A DNA stretch of 64,000 nt from Polaribacter gangjinensis (GCF_038024125.1 NZ_CP150662.1:2838501-2902500), one strand, 5' to 3'. Positions 33,368 through 44,152 are shown, counted from the first letter of the stretch. Numbers and translations: made by a program. Notes: a model not told the origin generated them from the sequence alone.

Positions 33368-34237
33368 ATGAAAACTTTAAAAACCATTCAGCATATAGTA
33401 CCAAGTCCTTTTGTAAATATGGGGCCTATAAAATTGCGACAACCATTGCCAATTCAGGGAATTGAAAATGTAGATCCTTTTTTGTTATTGCATCATTATG
33501 GTCCTTATGCCATCTCAGAATTCAACAATCCTTTTGATTTAGGCCCACATCCTCACAGAGGTTTTGAACCAATTACATTACTTTTTAAAGGAGAACAATT
33601 TCATAGAGATTCTTTAGGAAATGAAATGGTTGTAAAAGCTGGAGGTGTTCAATGGACTACTGCAGGACGTGGAATTATTCATGCAGAAGCACCTACCAAA
33701 GAGTTTGTGAAAAAAGGAGGAGATTTAGAAGGCATTCAATTATGGTTGAATTTACCTGCAAATCGCAAAATGATGCCTGCAAATTATCAGCATTTAGAGG
33801 ATGAGCAAATTCCAAAAGTTTTTTCTGATGATAAAAAAGTGCAATTAAACATCATTGCTGGAAATCAATCAACAAAAACAGGTTTGATTAAAACCCAAAC
33901 TGAAGTCAATGTTTTTTCTGCAATTGCCAAAGAAAATGGAGAAATGACGATTTATATTCCAGAAAATCATCAATCATTAATTTATCTTTTGGAAGGTGAA
34001 ATTTTAGTAAATAATTCAGAAATTCTTGAAAAAGGAGGAAATCAAATGATTACATTTCATCAAGATGGAAATTCAATTCAATTCAAAGCTGTAAAACAAA
34101 GTACAATTTTGATTTTATCTGGTGAACCAATCAACGAAAAAATTACGCAGTATGGTCCATTTGTTATGAACACGCAAACCGAAATTTTAGAAGCAATGCG
34201 CGATTACAATCAAGGTAAAATGGGGTATTTGTATTAG
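33368..34237 (+). CDS. Pirin-family protein
   Basis: The 289-residue bicupin has the pirin metal-site pattern in the N-terminal cupin: DLGPHPHRGFEPITLLFKGE with two His, then FHRDSLGN and GRGIIHAE with further His/Glu ligands. The C-terminal cupin covers residues about 175-280. Bacterial pirins include quercetin 2,3-dioxygenases and regulators of pyruvate dehydrogenase; the specific role here is unknown. It follows MarR by 53 nt with a palindrome between, and it precedes a second, shorter pirin. Confidence 0.9.
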   Translation: MKTLKTIQHIVPSPFVNMGPIKLRQPLPIQGIENVDPFLLLHHYGPYAISEFNNPFDLGPHPHRGFEPITLLFKGEQFHRDSLGNEMVVKAGGVQWTTAGRGIIHAEAPTKEFVKKGGDLEGIQLWLNLPANRKMMPANYQHLEDEQIPKVFSDDKKVQLNIIAGNQSTKTGLIKTQTEVNVFSAIAKENGEMTIYIPENHQSLIYLLEGEILVNNSEILEKGGNQMITFHQDGNSIQFKAVKQSTILILSGEPINEKITQYGPFVMNTQTEILEAMRDYNQGKMGYLY

Positions 34238-34239
34238 TA

Positions 34240-34325
34240 TAAAGTTTGTAGACTGTTGACTGTAAACAGTAGTCAGTATTCAGTAGTCAGTTGTCTACAG
34301 TCCAAAGTCTAAAGACTACAGTCTA
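34240..34325. repeat. Quasi-palindromic intergenic repeat (AGTC/GACT word cluster)
   Basis: The spacer between the two pirin genes is built from repeated words: GACTGT twice, CAGTAGTCAG twice, ACAGTC twice, and the pair TGTAGAC / GTCTACA. It can fold on itself in several ways. No ORF is seen. Similar degenerate spacers occur in many flavobacterial genomes (general recollection, not checked). Confidence 0.6.
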
Positions 34326-34336
34326 AATTTAAAATT

Positions 34337-35044
34337 ATGAAAAAAACAATTCACAAAGCAGCTTCAAGAGGATTTGCCAATCATGGTTGGTTAAAATCAT
34401 ATCATACATTTAGCTTCGCAAATTATTTCAATCCAGAGAGAATGAATTTTGGAATGTTACGTGTTTTAAATGACGATATTGTTCAGCCAAAAATGGGTTT
34501 TGGAACACATCCTCATAAAAATATGGAAATCATTTCTATTCCGATTTCAGGCGCACTTTCTCACAAAGATAGCATGAACAATCAACGTTCTATTGAAGTT
34601 GGGGAGGTTCAAGTAATGAGTGCAGGAACAGGTTTAACACACTCAGAATTTAATGATAGTAAAACTGCTGAAACCAACTTTTTACAACTTTGGATTATTC
34701 CAGAAAAGAATGAAGTTGAGCCTTATTACAATCAAAAACGATTCAATGAAGCTGAAAGAAAAAACAAATTCCAAACCTTAGTTTCTCCTAAAGATAAACA
34801 AGTGGAAGGTTCTTTGCCAATCAATCAACAAGGATATATTTCGATGATTGATTTAGAAGAAGGATTTGAAATATCCTATGAATTAAAAAATGGAGCCTAT
34901 TTCTTCTTAATTGATGGTGCAATTGTAGCTGCAGATGAAACTTTAGAAAAAAGAGATGCTTTAGGAATTGAAGGTTTAGAAAAAATATCTATTAAAGCAT
35001 TGAAAAACAGTAAGTTATTAGTGATTGATGTTCCAATGAATTGA
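34337..35044 (+). CDS. Pirin-family protein, short (YhaK-like)
   Basis: The 235-residue product is a second pirin: GFGTHPHKNMEIISIPISG with the His metal ligands, SHKDSMNNQ, and MSAGTGLTHSEFN with the closing His and Glu. It opens with HKAASRGFANHGWLKSYHTF, typical of YhaK-type pirins. YhaK has been linked to redox or nitrosative stress in E. coli. It is co-oriented with the first pirin, from which it is separated by the repeat spacer, and is followed by an intrinsic terminator. Confidence 0.9.
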   Translation: MKKTIHKAASRGFANHGWLKSYHTFSFANYFNPERMNFGMLRVLNDDIVQPKMGFGTHPHKNMEIISIPISGALSHKDSMNNQRSIEVGEVQVMSAGTGLTHSEFNDSKTAETNFLQLWIIPEKNEVEPYYNQKRFNEAERKNKFQTLVSPKDKQVEGSLPINQQGYISMIDLEEGFEISYELKNGAYFFLIDGAIVAADETLEKRDALGIEGLEKISIKALKNSKLLVIDVPMN

Positions 35045-35086
35045 TTTTTTTTGAGAATATTTCAAAAGCGATTTATTTAAAAAACC

Positions 35087-35116
35087 AAGCCAAAGAATCA
35101 ATTTCTTTGGCTTTTT
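35087..35116 (+). terminator. Intrinsic terminator after the second pirin gene
   Basis: An 11-bp stem AAGCCAAAGAA / TTCTTTGGCTT (35087-35097, 35103-35113) with a 5-nt loop ends in a short T run. It separates the pirins from the FadH-like gene. Confidence 0.85.
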
Positions 35117-35147
35117 AATTTCATAAAATAAGTATATATTGCAGTTG

Positions 35148-35161
35148 TTATGCGTGCATAA
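35148..35161. promoter_or_regulatory. Operator-like palindrome TTATGC-GT-GCATAA
   Basis: Perfect 6-nt arms around GT, ending 18 nt upstream of the ATG at 35180 and just after TATATTGC, a -7-like box. A regulator bound here would overlap the transcription start. The binding protein is unknown, and the site differs from the TTTCC-type palindromes. Confidence 0.4.
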
Positions 35162-35164
35162 TAA

Positions 35165-37204
<2,040 letters not shown>

Positions 37205-38173
37205 TTATTTTACCATTTTTACAGAGTTGATATTTCCAGAAAAATCGTATTCTTTTACTGGGTTTTTAGGATCTAATTTCCAAATACCATCAACAATATA
37301 TTTATAATGATGTTTACCATAAGAGAGTTTTGTGGTGTATTTCCATCCATTTTTGGTCTTTACCATTTTAAAGGAATCTTTAGACCAATTGTTAAAATCA
37401 CCTGCTAAAAATATTTCTTTTGCGTTTTGAAAATCCTCTAGTAAAAAATTAATTTCTTGCTGAATATCAAGAACAGAATTGTACTCACCATATTCATTTT
37501 CTATTTTATTTTTGTTGCTAGGATCTTCAATCCATTTACCATCCACAATAAACTTATATTCATATAAATTTGGTTTGAGTTGTAGTGTTAATTTCCAACC
37601 ATTCTCAGTTTTTTTCATCAAAAAGTGTTCTTCATCCCATTTGTTAAAAGAACCACTTAAAACTACTTTTTTAGCATTTTTATAGCCATTTAAAAAAAAG
37701 GAAGCATTCCCATTTTCATTAATTTCAATAGGAATTATTTTATAATTGTAGGTTGGTAAAATATATCCAAAAGATGTTTTTGAGGGAGTTAAATTTGCCG
37801 ATTTTTTGTTTGGTTCAGCCCAATAATTATTGTTAACTACAAATTTAAATTCCCAATTAAATTGATCATCAAAATCTTCAATTTTCTTTTTTAATTGATA
37901 AATATTTTCATCAATTTTTTTCATTTTCCATTTACTTCTAGACCAATTATTAAAGTTACCTGCAACAACAACATTTTTTATCTCAAAATCATCAAATTCT
38001 AATTGATTTTTTCCTTGATGATGCGAACCATTATCATAATCTCTTTTATCAAAAGTAAAAACGATATAATCACCTTCAATTTTATATCCCATAATAGGTT
38101 TTTCTTGAGCATAATTTGTAAAAATCACACTCAAGAAAATTAAATAGATACTATGTAAAATCCAGTTTTTCAT
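37205..38173 (-). CDS. Secreted protein with three glycogen-binding-like (AMPK/CBM48) domains
   Basis: The 322-residue product has a signal peptide (about 1-22, ending at TNYAQ). Three early-set beta-sandwich repeats resembling the AMPK/CBM48 glycogen-binding domain follow, at about 65-120, 165-220 and 250-305. Each has a G-x-FN-x-W motif (GNFNNW 72-77, GSFNKW 174-179, GDFNNW 258-263), and the last two have an EYKFIVDGKW-type strand. No catalytic domain is present. It may bind alpha-glucan or serve as a protein-interaction module. Its ATG overlaps the retropepsin stop (TAATG), so translation is probably coupled. Confidence 0.75.
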   Translation of the reverse strand: MKNWILHSIYLIFLSVIFTNYAQEKPIMGYKIEGDYIVFTFDKRDYDNGSHHQGKNQLEFDDFEIKNVVVAGNFNNWSRSKWKMKKIDENIYQLKKKIEDFDDQFNWEFKFVVNNNYWAEPNKKSANLTPSKTSFGYILPTYNYKIIPIEINENGNASFFLNGYKNAKKVVLSGSFNKWDEEHFLMKKTENGWKLTLQLKPNLYEYKFIVDGKWIEDPSNKNKIENEYGEYNSVLDIQQEINFLLEDFQNAKEIFLAGDFNNWSKDSFKMVKTKNGWKYTTKLSYGKHHYKYIVDGIWKLDPKNPVKEYDFSGNINSVKMVK

Positions 38174-39144
38174 TATCTAAAAATAGGATATTTGATAAAA
38201 TATAATTCTTGTTTTTTATAATTAATAATGACTCTTTTTTGTGCAAAAAAATCATGTCCTAAAATACCATCCAAATCTGTTCCAAATGCTTTATTCAAAT
38301 TCGATAAATTGGTTAAAATGGTTTTCATTGGTCCAAAATAATTTTTATCGTTTAATTTTACTTTATGTAAATTTCCATAAATTACTTCAATTTCATGGGA
38401 ACTTGTACCAATTAACTTTATTCTCTTTTTGGGACGAAATGACGAAAGTACTTTCTTATTGATGGATGAATTTATTTGATTCAATTCAGCACCTGTATCA
38501 AGTCCGAAAAGTAATTTTTCGTTATTAATTGTTACTTCAATTACAATTGTGTGTTTTTTTAATGAAAATTGAACAGTATCAATAATTTCCTCTAAATAAT
38601 CTTCTTTAATTAGTTTTTGCCCAAATTTATCAATTTTTGTCAGTGTAATTTGATTTAAATAAAGGTCAATAAATATTTCGAAATCTTTTAAAATCGAAAA
38701 TCCAATGATGCCTAATAATTTTATTTTTTTGCTCTTTTCAATATGCGAAAGATCAATAACATCTGAATTTAAATCATTCAAATCTAAATTATTTAAACGC
38801 ATTTTTCCAATTGTTTTTTCAATCGGATTTTCTAAGCTTCCAGTAACACCAAAAGTTTCTCCTTTTTTTTCAAAATTAAATTGATAAAAATTAAAATATT
38901 TTTTATTCAAAATCAAAGTTTCTGAACCTGTATCAAGAATAAAATTTCCTTTTTTATTGTCTATTTCTCCTTCAATAATCATCAATCTATCAACAATTTT
39001 AAAAGGAATTTGTGAAGTGAACTTATTAACTTTCTTTGATTTTGTAAAATATATTGATGGGTCAAAATTAGATACAATATTGTCACAATGAGTTTTGAAA
39101 CTCAAAAATAGAACTACAGTGAAAATAAAATGACTATTTTTCAT
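38173..39144 (-). CDS. Secreted tandem retropepsin-like aspartyl protease
   Basis: The 323-residue product has a signal peptide (MKNSHFIFTVVLFLSFKTHC). It carries two retropepsin-like half-domains in one chain. The first has FILDTGSETLIL with Asp71 and closes with GIIGFSILKDFEIFID. The second has FGLDTGAELNQI with Asp216 and closes with GILGHDFFAQKRVIINY. Retropepsins need two DTG loops, which this protein supplies intramolecularly. Family relatives act as periplasmic or outer-membrane proteases. It is the first gene of a two-gene unit with the triple CBM48-like protein. Substrate is unknown. Confidence 0.8.
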   Translation of the reverse strand: MKNSHFIFTVVLFLSFKTHCDNIVSNFDPSIYFTKSKKVNKFTSQIPFKIVDRLMIIEGEIDNKKGNFILDTGSETLILNKKYFNFYQFNFEKKGETFGVTGSLENPIEKTIGKMRLNNLDLNDLNSDVIDLSHIEKSKKIKLLGIIGFSILKDFEIFIDLYLNQITLTKIDKFGQKLIKEDYLEEIIDTVQFSLKKHTIVIEVTINNEKLLFGLDTGAELNQINSSINKKVLSSFRPKKRIKLIGTSSHEIEVIYGNLHKVKLNDKNYFGPMKTILTNLSNLNKAFGTDLDGILGHDFFAQKRVIINYKKQELYFIKYPIFR

Positions 39145-39273
39145 GAAACAAAGACGACAAAAAACATCTTTTTGTTACGCATCTTATGAGAGCTTCTTTA
39201 AATAAACAACTATAGAAATCAAAATAATTAACGATATTTGTCCTTTAAAATAAACGATTATCAATTTATGGGA

Positions 39274-39450
39274 ATGAATAAAAACACAGTTTTGGGTTGG
39301 GCAACATTGATTATGATTATTGTTGGCTTGGCATTGATTGCTTTGGGTGCTTTTAGATATGATGATGTTGCAGGTTGGGGTTTTGCCTCAGTTGGTATTG
39401 GCTTTTTTGCAATTGCATGGGTTTTTAATGCTTTGAAAGGGCGCGTATAA
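39274..39450 (+). CDS. Small two-TM membrane protein (CAL67264-like)
   Basis: The 58-residue product is almost entirely two hydrophobic segments, LGWATLIMIIVGLALIAL and WGFASVGIGFFAIAWVF, separated by GAFRYDDVAGW and ending KGRV. I recognise it as like the small flavobacterial family named after Gramella CAL67264. The start may also be the ATG at 39268, two codons earlier; a TTG at 39238 is unlikely. It lies 30 nt upstream of ettA. Function is unknown. Confidence 0.75.
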   Translation: MNKNTVLGWATLIMIIVGLALIALGAFRYDDVAGWGFASVGIGFFAIAWVFNALKGRV

Positions 39451-39480
39451 TTCTTTTTTTTCAATTTAATTTTATAAAAA

Positions 39481-41172
39481 ATGTCAGACGATAAGAAGGT
39501 CATCTTTTCGATGAATAGGGTTTCTAAAACCTATCAATCAACAGGAAAACAAGTATTAAAAGATATTTATTTAAGCTTTTTTTACGGAGCTAAAATTGGG
39601 ATTCTTGGTTTAAATGGTTCAGGAAAATCAACTTTGTTAAAAATTATTGCTGGAGTTGAAAAGAATTATCAAGGTGAAGTCACATTTTCACCAGGTTATA
39701 AAGTAGGCTATTTAGAGCAAGAGCCGCAATTAGATCCAGAAAAAACAGTCATAGAAATTGTAAGAGAGGGTGTTGCAGAAACGGTTGCTATTTTAGATGA
39801 ATACAACAAAATAAACGATATGTTTGGTTTAGAAGAGGTCTATTCTGATGCTGATAAAATGGACAAACTCATGGCAAGGCAAGCAGAATTGCAAGACAAA
39901 ATTGATGCTGCAAATGCTTGGGAATTAGATACTAAACTAGAAATTGCCATGGATGCTTTACGAACTCCTGATTCTGATAAAAAAATCGGAATTCTTTCTG
40001 GAGGAGAAAAAAGACGTGTTGCTTTGTGCAGATTATTATTACAAGAGCCAGAAATTTTATTATTAGATGAGCCAACAAACCACTTAGATGCAGAATCTGT
40101 TCATTGGTTAGAGCATCATTTGGCAACATATAAAGGAACTGTAATTGCAGTTACTCACGATAGATATTTTCTAGATAATGTAGCTGGTTGGATTTTAGAA
40201 TTGGACAGAGGAGAAGGTATTCCTTGGAAAGGCAATTACTCTTCTTGGTTAGATCAGAAATCTCAAAGAATGGCGCAAGAAAGCAAAGTAGCTTCTAAAC
40301 GTCAAAAAACATTAGAACGTGAGCTAGAGTGGGTTCGTCAAGGAGCAAAAGGTCGCCAAACAAAACAAAAAGCACGTCTGAATAATTATGACAAGTTATT
40401 AAGTCAAGATCAAAAACAGGTTGATGAAAAGTTGGAAATTTACATTCCAAATGGACCACGTTTAGGAACAAATGTTATTGAAGCTACTGGAGTTTCAAAA
40501 GCATATGGAGATAAATTGTTATATGAAAACTTGGCTTTTAGATTGCCACAAGCAGGAATTGTAGGAATTATTGGTCCAAATGGTGCAGGAAAAACGACGA
40601 TTTTTAAAATGATTATGGGAGAAGAAACTCCTGATCAAGGAAGTTTTATGGTTGGTGAAACCGCAAAAATTGCTTATGTAGATCAAAATCACTCGAATAT
40701 TAACCCTGATAAAACAATTTGGGAAAATTTTGCAGATGGACAAGATTTAGTTTTAATGGGAGGAAGACAAGTAAATTCAAGAGCGTACTTGAGTCGTTTC
40801 AATTTCTCTGGAAATGAACAAAATAAAAAAGTTTCTACCTTATCTGGAGGTGAAAGAAACCGTTTGCATTTGGCAATGACCTTAAAAGAAGAAGGCAACG
40901 TTTTGTTATTAGATGAGCCAACCAATGATTTGGATGTAAATACTTTACGAGCTTTAGAAGAAGGATTGGAAAATTTTGCGGGTTGTGCTGTGGTTATTTC
41001 TCACGATAGATGGTTTTTAGACAGGATTTGTACTCATATTTTAGCATTTGAAGGAGATAGCCAAGTGTACTTTTTTGAAGGTTCTTTCTCTGATTATGAA
41101 GAGAATAAGAAAAAACGTTTGGGAGGTGATTTAATTCCTAAGAGATTGAAATATAAAAAGTTAATTAGATAA
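39481..41172 (+). CDS. ettA: Energy-dependent translational throttle protein EttA (ABC-F)
   Basis: The 563-residue ABC-F ATPase has two nucleotide-binding domains and no membrane region. NBD1 has Walker A GLNGSGKST, signature LSGGEKRRVALCRLL and Walker B LLLDEPTNHLD. NBD2 has GPNGAGKTT, LSGGERNRLHLAM and LLLDEPTNDLD. The linker between them is charged (KSQRMAQESKVASKRQKTLE), as in EttA. EttA binds the ribosomal E site and gates translation by the ATP/ADP ratio. The C-terminus DYEENKKKRLGGD is characteristic. Confidence 0.95.
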   Translation: MSDDKKVIFSMNRVSKTYQSTGKQVLKDIYLSFFYGAKIGILGLNGSGKSTLLKIIAGVEKNYQGEVTFSPGYKVGYLEQEPQLDPEKTVIEIVREGVAETVAILDEYNKINDMFGLEEVYSDADKMDKLMARQAELQDKIDAANAWELDTKLEIAMDALRTPDSDKKIGILSGGEKRRVALCRLLLQEPEILLLDEPTNHLDAESVHWLEHHLATYKGTVIAVTHDRYFLDNVAGWILELDRGEGIPWKGNYSSWLDQKSQRMAQESKVASKRQKTLERELEWVRQGAKGRQTKQKARLNNYDKLLSQDQKQVDEKLEIYIPNGPRLGTNVIEATGVSKAYGDKLLYENLAFRLPQAGIVGIIGPNGAGKTTIFKMIMGEETPDQGSFMVGETAKIAYVDQNHSNINPDKTIWENFADGQDLVLMGGRQVNSRAYLSRFNFSGNEQNKKVSTLSGGERNRLHLAMTLKEEGNVLLLDEPTNDLDVNTLRALEEGLENFAGCAVVISHDRWFLDRICTHILAFEGDSQVYFFEGSFSDYEENKKKRLGGDLIPKRLKYKKLIR

Positions 41173-41173
41173 A

Positions 41174-41203
41174 AAAAATCCTCATTATAAAATGAGGATT
41201 TTT
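41174..41203 (+). terminator. Intrinsic terminator after ettA
   Basis: An 8-bp core stem TCCTCATT / AATGAGGA (41179-41186, 41191-41198), extended by A/T pairs, has loop ATAA and a T-rich tail. Confidence 0.85.
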
Positions 41204-41320
41204 AGTTTTCTCTTTTTCAAATAGTTTTTGAATCCATTGTTTAATGAGGTAAAATTACAAATGGGCTTTAAATGCATTTACAGGAAAAACACTGTTTTTT
41301 ATGCAGGAAAAATACCTTTT

Positions 41321-42139
41321 TTAATTTCTTTCAACTCTTCTTCTTTCCAACTTTTTTGCTTCATTTTTTCTATTTCCAGTTTCATTTCTTTCAGTGATAA
41401 TTCGTCTGTTGTTAGATTCCCCAAACTTTCTATTTGCATCATTTTTGCCTATAACTTCTCTTCTGCCATTCTCTTTTATCTCTGATTTTCTATAACTATT
41501 CAAATTTCTTGCTGTTTCTCTTCTATTGTTACTATCAAAAGAGGGTTTTCTTCTTTTTATAATCGAATTTTCGTCTGCAAAATTGTTGTTTCTATTTGAT
41601 TTGTAATAGTAAAAATTGCGATCTTCTCTGAATCTTACATAGTTTCTATCAAAATCTCTATGGGAAAAAAATACATCATTGAAATTGTAAACTCTTCCAA
41701 AATTTATTGAAAATCGAATGCCATTATCATAATAAAAATCATGTACATTTCCTCTAAAAACAGGATATCCATACCTGTCATAAAACACTCGTAAATCACC
41801 AACACTTATCAATTGCCCTCGATGATAATTGATGAAAACCGAACCAATTCGAGTTACATTTCCAAAACGATCATAATTGATAAAAACATTTCCAACACTT
41901 CGAATTCTTCCTCTAAAATCTCGATCAATTCTTACACCTCTATGATAACTATTGGAAGTATCAAAATCAAAATCTCCATTGGTAAAAACAAAAAATTCAA
42001 TGCCTCTTTCAAAGAAATTTACAGCATGGTCATAGTTGAAATTTACTTCAAAATTTATAGGGTTTTTTGCCTCAGCCTTTGCAATATTAGTAGCAAACAT
42101 TCCTAAGATTCCTACTAAAAAAAAAATATTATTTTTCAT
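41321..42139 (-). CDS. Secreted Tyr/Asn/Arg-rich protein with basic C-terminal tail
   Basis: Not recognised. The 272-residue product has a signal peptide (MKNNIFFLVGILGMFATNIA). Residues about 60-150 hold short repeated strands: VGNVFINYDRFGNVTRIG, IGSVFINYHRGQLISVG, VGDLRVFYDRYGYP, with further Tyr/Phe/Asp-rich units to about 190. The C-terminal 90 residues are hydrophilic and rich in Arg, Lys and Asn. Such tails are often disordered and may bind nucleic acid or acidic polymers. It stands alone. Confidence 0.6.
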   Translation of the reverse strand: MKNNIFFLVGILGMFATNIAKAEAKNPINFEVNFNYDHAVNFFERGIEFFVFTNGDFDFDTSNSYHRGVRIDRDFRGRIRSVGNVFINYDRFGNVTRIGSVFINYHRGQLISVGDLRVFYDRYGYPVFRGNVHDFYYDNGIRFSINFGRVYNFNDVFFSHRDFDRNYVRFREDRNFYYYKSNRNNNFADENSIIKRRKPSFDSNNRRETARNLNSYRKSEIKENGRREVIGKNDANRKFGESNNRRIITERNETGNRKNEAKKLERRRVERN

Positions 42140-42345
42140 GATTTGAGGTTTTTTTGATTTTGCTTACTCTATTTGCTTTTCAGCTTCCGCATTTGTAATT
42201 TAATTTTCAAATAGCATGCCAAAAATTAATTTGTTGAAATGATGTTTTTGAAAAGAAGATTAAATTCAATATTTTTTTTGAAATAAATAATGTGTTGAGA
42301 TTGTAAATAATGTACATTTATACGACTTATACTTAAATTTATTTC

Positions 42346-42837
42346 ATGATAGATGCCATAGAATTCAATTTGCAGAGAGGAATAAAATTGTTGCAAAATC
42401 TCTCAGAACCTGAGTACACAAACGAATCAATTCCACCATATTATTCGAGTATTGGATGTCATATTCGTCACATTTTAGATGTATTTTCTTGCATATTAAA
42501 GGGGTTTGAAGCTAAAAAAGTTGATTTGACAAATCGTGAAAGAAATCAATCAATAGAGCAAAATATTGAATTTGGAATTGCCTATTTTGAAGAGATTATT
42601 TTTAAAATACGCTCATTTTCTGAAGAAGATTTGCAATCTGAAATTATTCTTATTGACGATTTAGGATTAGGGAAAATGGGAGCTAAAACTACGTTAGCAG
42701 CAGTTTTAATTCAGGCTCATAGCCATGCAATTCACCATTTTGCAAGTATTGGATATTGCATTTATCAATTAGGAGTTGAATTACCTGATGCTGATTTTGG
42801 CTATAATCCCACAACTCCAAAAAATATTTTAAAGTAG
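42346..42837 (+). CDS. DinB-like four-helix metal-binding protein
   Basis: The 163-residue, mainly helical product fits the DinB/YfiT superfamily: GCHIRHILDVFSCIL holds the first two His, and AHSHAIHHFASIGYCIY holds the third region of His ligands. The spacing is that of a divalent-metal site. Family members include thiol transferases and DNA-damage-induced proteins; no activity is assigned. It is convergent with the ATP-grasp gene, 9 nt away. Confidence 0.75.
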   Translation: MIDAIEFNLQRGIKLLQNLSEPEYTNESIPPYYSSIGCHIRHILDVFSCILKGFEAKKVDLTNRERNQSIEQNIEFGIAYFEEIIFKIRSFSEEDLQSEIILIDDLGLGKMGAKTTLAAVLIQAHSHAIHHFASIGYCIYQLGVELPDADFGYNPTTPKNILK

Positions 42838-42846
42838 ATTTTAGCT

Positions 42847-43917
42847 TTATTTTATAGCATGAAAGGCTGTTATTTTTTTGGAATATTTCTTAAGATCTAA
42901 AGTTTCTCTCCAAAAATCAACTGAATTTTTATAAGGAATTTTATAGACTTTGTGATTTGTTGTAGAGATTTTAAATAAGATTTTCCAATGATTTCTGATG
43001 GATTTTAATGCACCAAAATAGGATGATTTTTGCGCATCATAAATGTGTGTTGGTTCTGAGATGATGCCATTAATTTCTAAAATTTTAAAGTTTTTACCAT
43101 TTTTTAATGTTTCAAAATCATCATATTTAATATCAATTCTCCCATAAAACCAACCAGGAATTTTTGAGTTCAATTTATCAAAAGAGCTTGTTAATTCCTT
43201 GGATATTAAGTGATTTCCATTTATAAACTGTGTTCCTTTACAATGATTTCCTATAACAGAAAGCTGAAATTCTTTGTTTTTTTCTAAAACTAAATCCAAC
43301 ATCTCTTTATGATATTCAAAAATCAACTCTTTATATAAAACAGCTCTTTTATCCGAAATTATTAATTTTTTAATAGTAGAAATTCCATCTCCAGTAATTG
43401 TTAAAAACTTTTTTAAAGTTATTGAGGAGATCATTCCGTTTTGTTCTGTTGGATTTCTTGTATAAAAAATCCCACATTCATTTTTAAAATCAATAAATTC
43501 TTGAATTATAAAATCGATTTCAAATTTTTCTAGGTACTTATTTAAGGTATTTTCAGAATGGATTTTTTCAACCAATAACCCACGAAAACCAATATCAGGT
43601 TTTGCAATTACAGGAAATTGGATGTTTTTTTCTTGGATTTTTTTGAGTGTTGTATCAAAAACTTCTCCTTTTTTATGAAAAATACTTTTTGGTTTGTATT
43701 CATCAGGAATCAAGGCTAAAGTTTGAAATTTGCTTTCAGATCCATTTCCTGAACTTTTTATCCCTGGATTTGCCGCACTAAAAAATGTCAAATTTTTTGC
43801 TTTCAATGCTAAATAAAAAGCATATGGTAAATTCGGAATGTAAAAAAGTGATGTAGGCCAATATTCCCAATGAAATATCTTGTGTAAATAACTGTATTTC
43901 AATGAATTAAATTTCAT
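42847..43917 (-). CDS. ATP-grasp enzyme, D-Ala-D-Ala ligase-like
   Basis: The 356-residue product has ATP-grasp features in the centre: FPVIAKPDIGFRGLLVEKI (ATP-binding lysine), FIIQEFIDFKNECGIFYTRN, and GRIDIKYDDFETLKNGKN followed by FKILEINGIISEP (metal-binding Glu/Asn). The N-terminal domain (HKIFHWEYWPTSLFYIPN) is unlike classical Ddl and is shared by a flavobacterial group often named D-alanine-D-alanine ligase. Its true acceptor is unknown. It overlaps the preceding DUF6095-like gene by 11 nt and lies in the murQ operon, which hints at cell-wall metabolism. Confidence 0.75.
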   Translation of the reverse strand: MKFNSLKYSYLHKIFHWEYWPTSLFYIPNLPYAFYLALKAKNLTFFSAANPGIKSSGNGSESKFQTLALIPDEYKPKSIFHKKGEVFDTTLKKIQEKNIQFPVIAKPDIGFRGLLVEKIHSENTLNKYLEKFEIDFIIQEFIDFKNECGIFYTRNPTEQNGMISSITLKKFLTITGDGISTIKKLIISDKRAVLYKELIFEYHKEMLDLVLEKNKEFQLSVIGNHCKGTQFINGNHLISKELTSSFDKLNSKIPGWFYGRIDIKYDDFETLKNGKNFKILEINGIISEPTHIYDAQKSSYFGALKSIRNHWKILFKISTTNHKVYKIPYKNSVDFWRETLDLKKYSKKITAFHAIK

Positions 43918-44152
43918 TAAAAAAAGCTTTTTTCAAAATTGAAAAAGCTTTAAAAGCGAAATAAATTGTAAAAATAATTCCAGAAAGTCCTAAAAATATC
44001 AGAAAATAAGACACATATAATTGTGGACTCTCAGTAAACTTTTCAATTCCTTTAAATCCCATAGTTGTAATTATCGGAGTTACAATAAATAGAATTACTA
44101 ATATTGCTAAACGAATCAATCCCTTTCTTAATAAATTTATGTCGATGCTCAT
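43907..44152 (-). CDS. Small two-TM membrane protein (DUF6095-like)
   Basis: The 81-residue product has two membrane segments, at about 11-32 (GLIRLAILVILFIVTPIITT) and 45-70 (LYVSYFLIFLGLSGIIFTIY). It looks like the flavobacterial DUF6095 family commonly found beside murQ (from memory). Its ATG overlaps the murQ stop by 4 nt, and its end overlaps the ATP-grasp start, making a tightly coupled three-gene operon. Function is unknown. Confidence 0.7.
   Translation of the reverse strand: MSIDINLLRKGLIRLAILVILFIVTPIITTMGFKGIEKFTESPQLYVSYFLIFLGLSGIIFTIYFAFKAFSILKKAFFNEI

Noticed and set aside
34240..34325. Short repeated words between pirin genes as a CRISPR array
   Set aside because: Words are about 6-10 nt with no constant spacing or unique spacers, and no cas genes are in the window.
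42309..42318. 10-bp palindrome AATGTACATT upstream of the DinB-like gene
   Set aside because: Short AT-rich palindromes are expected by chance here, and no promoter box is aligned with it.
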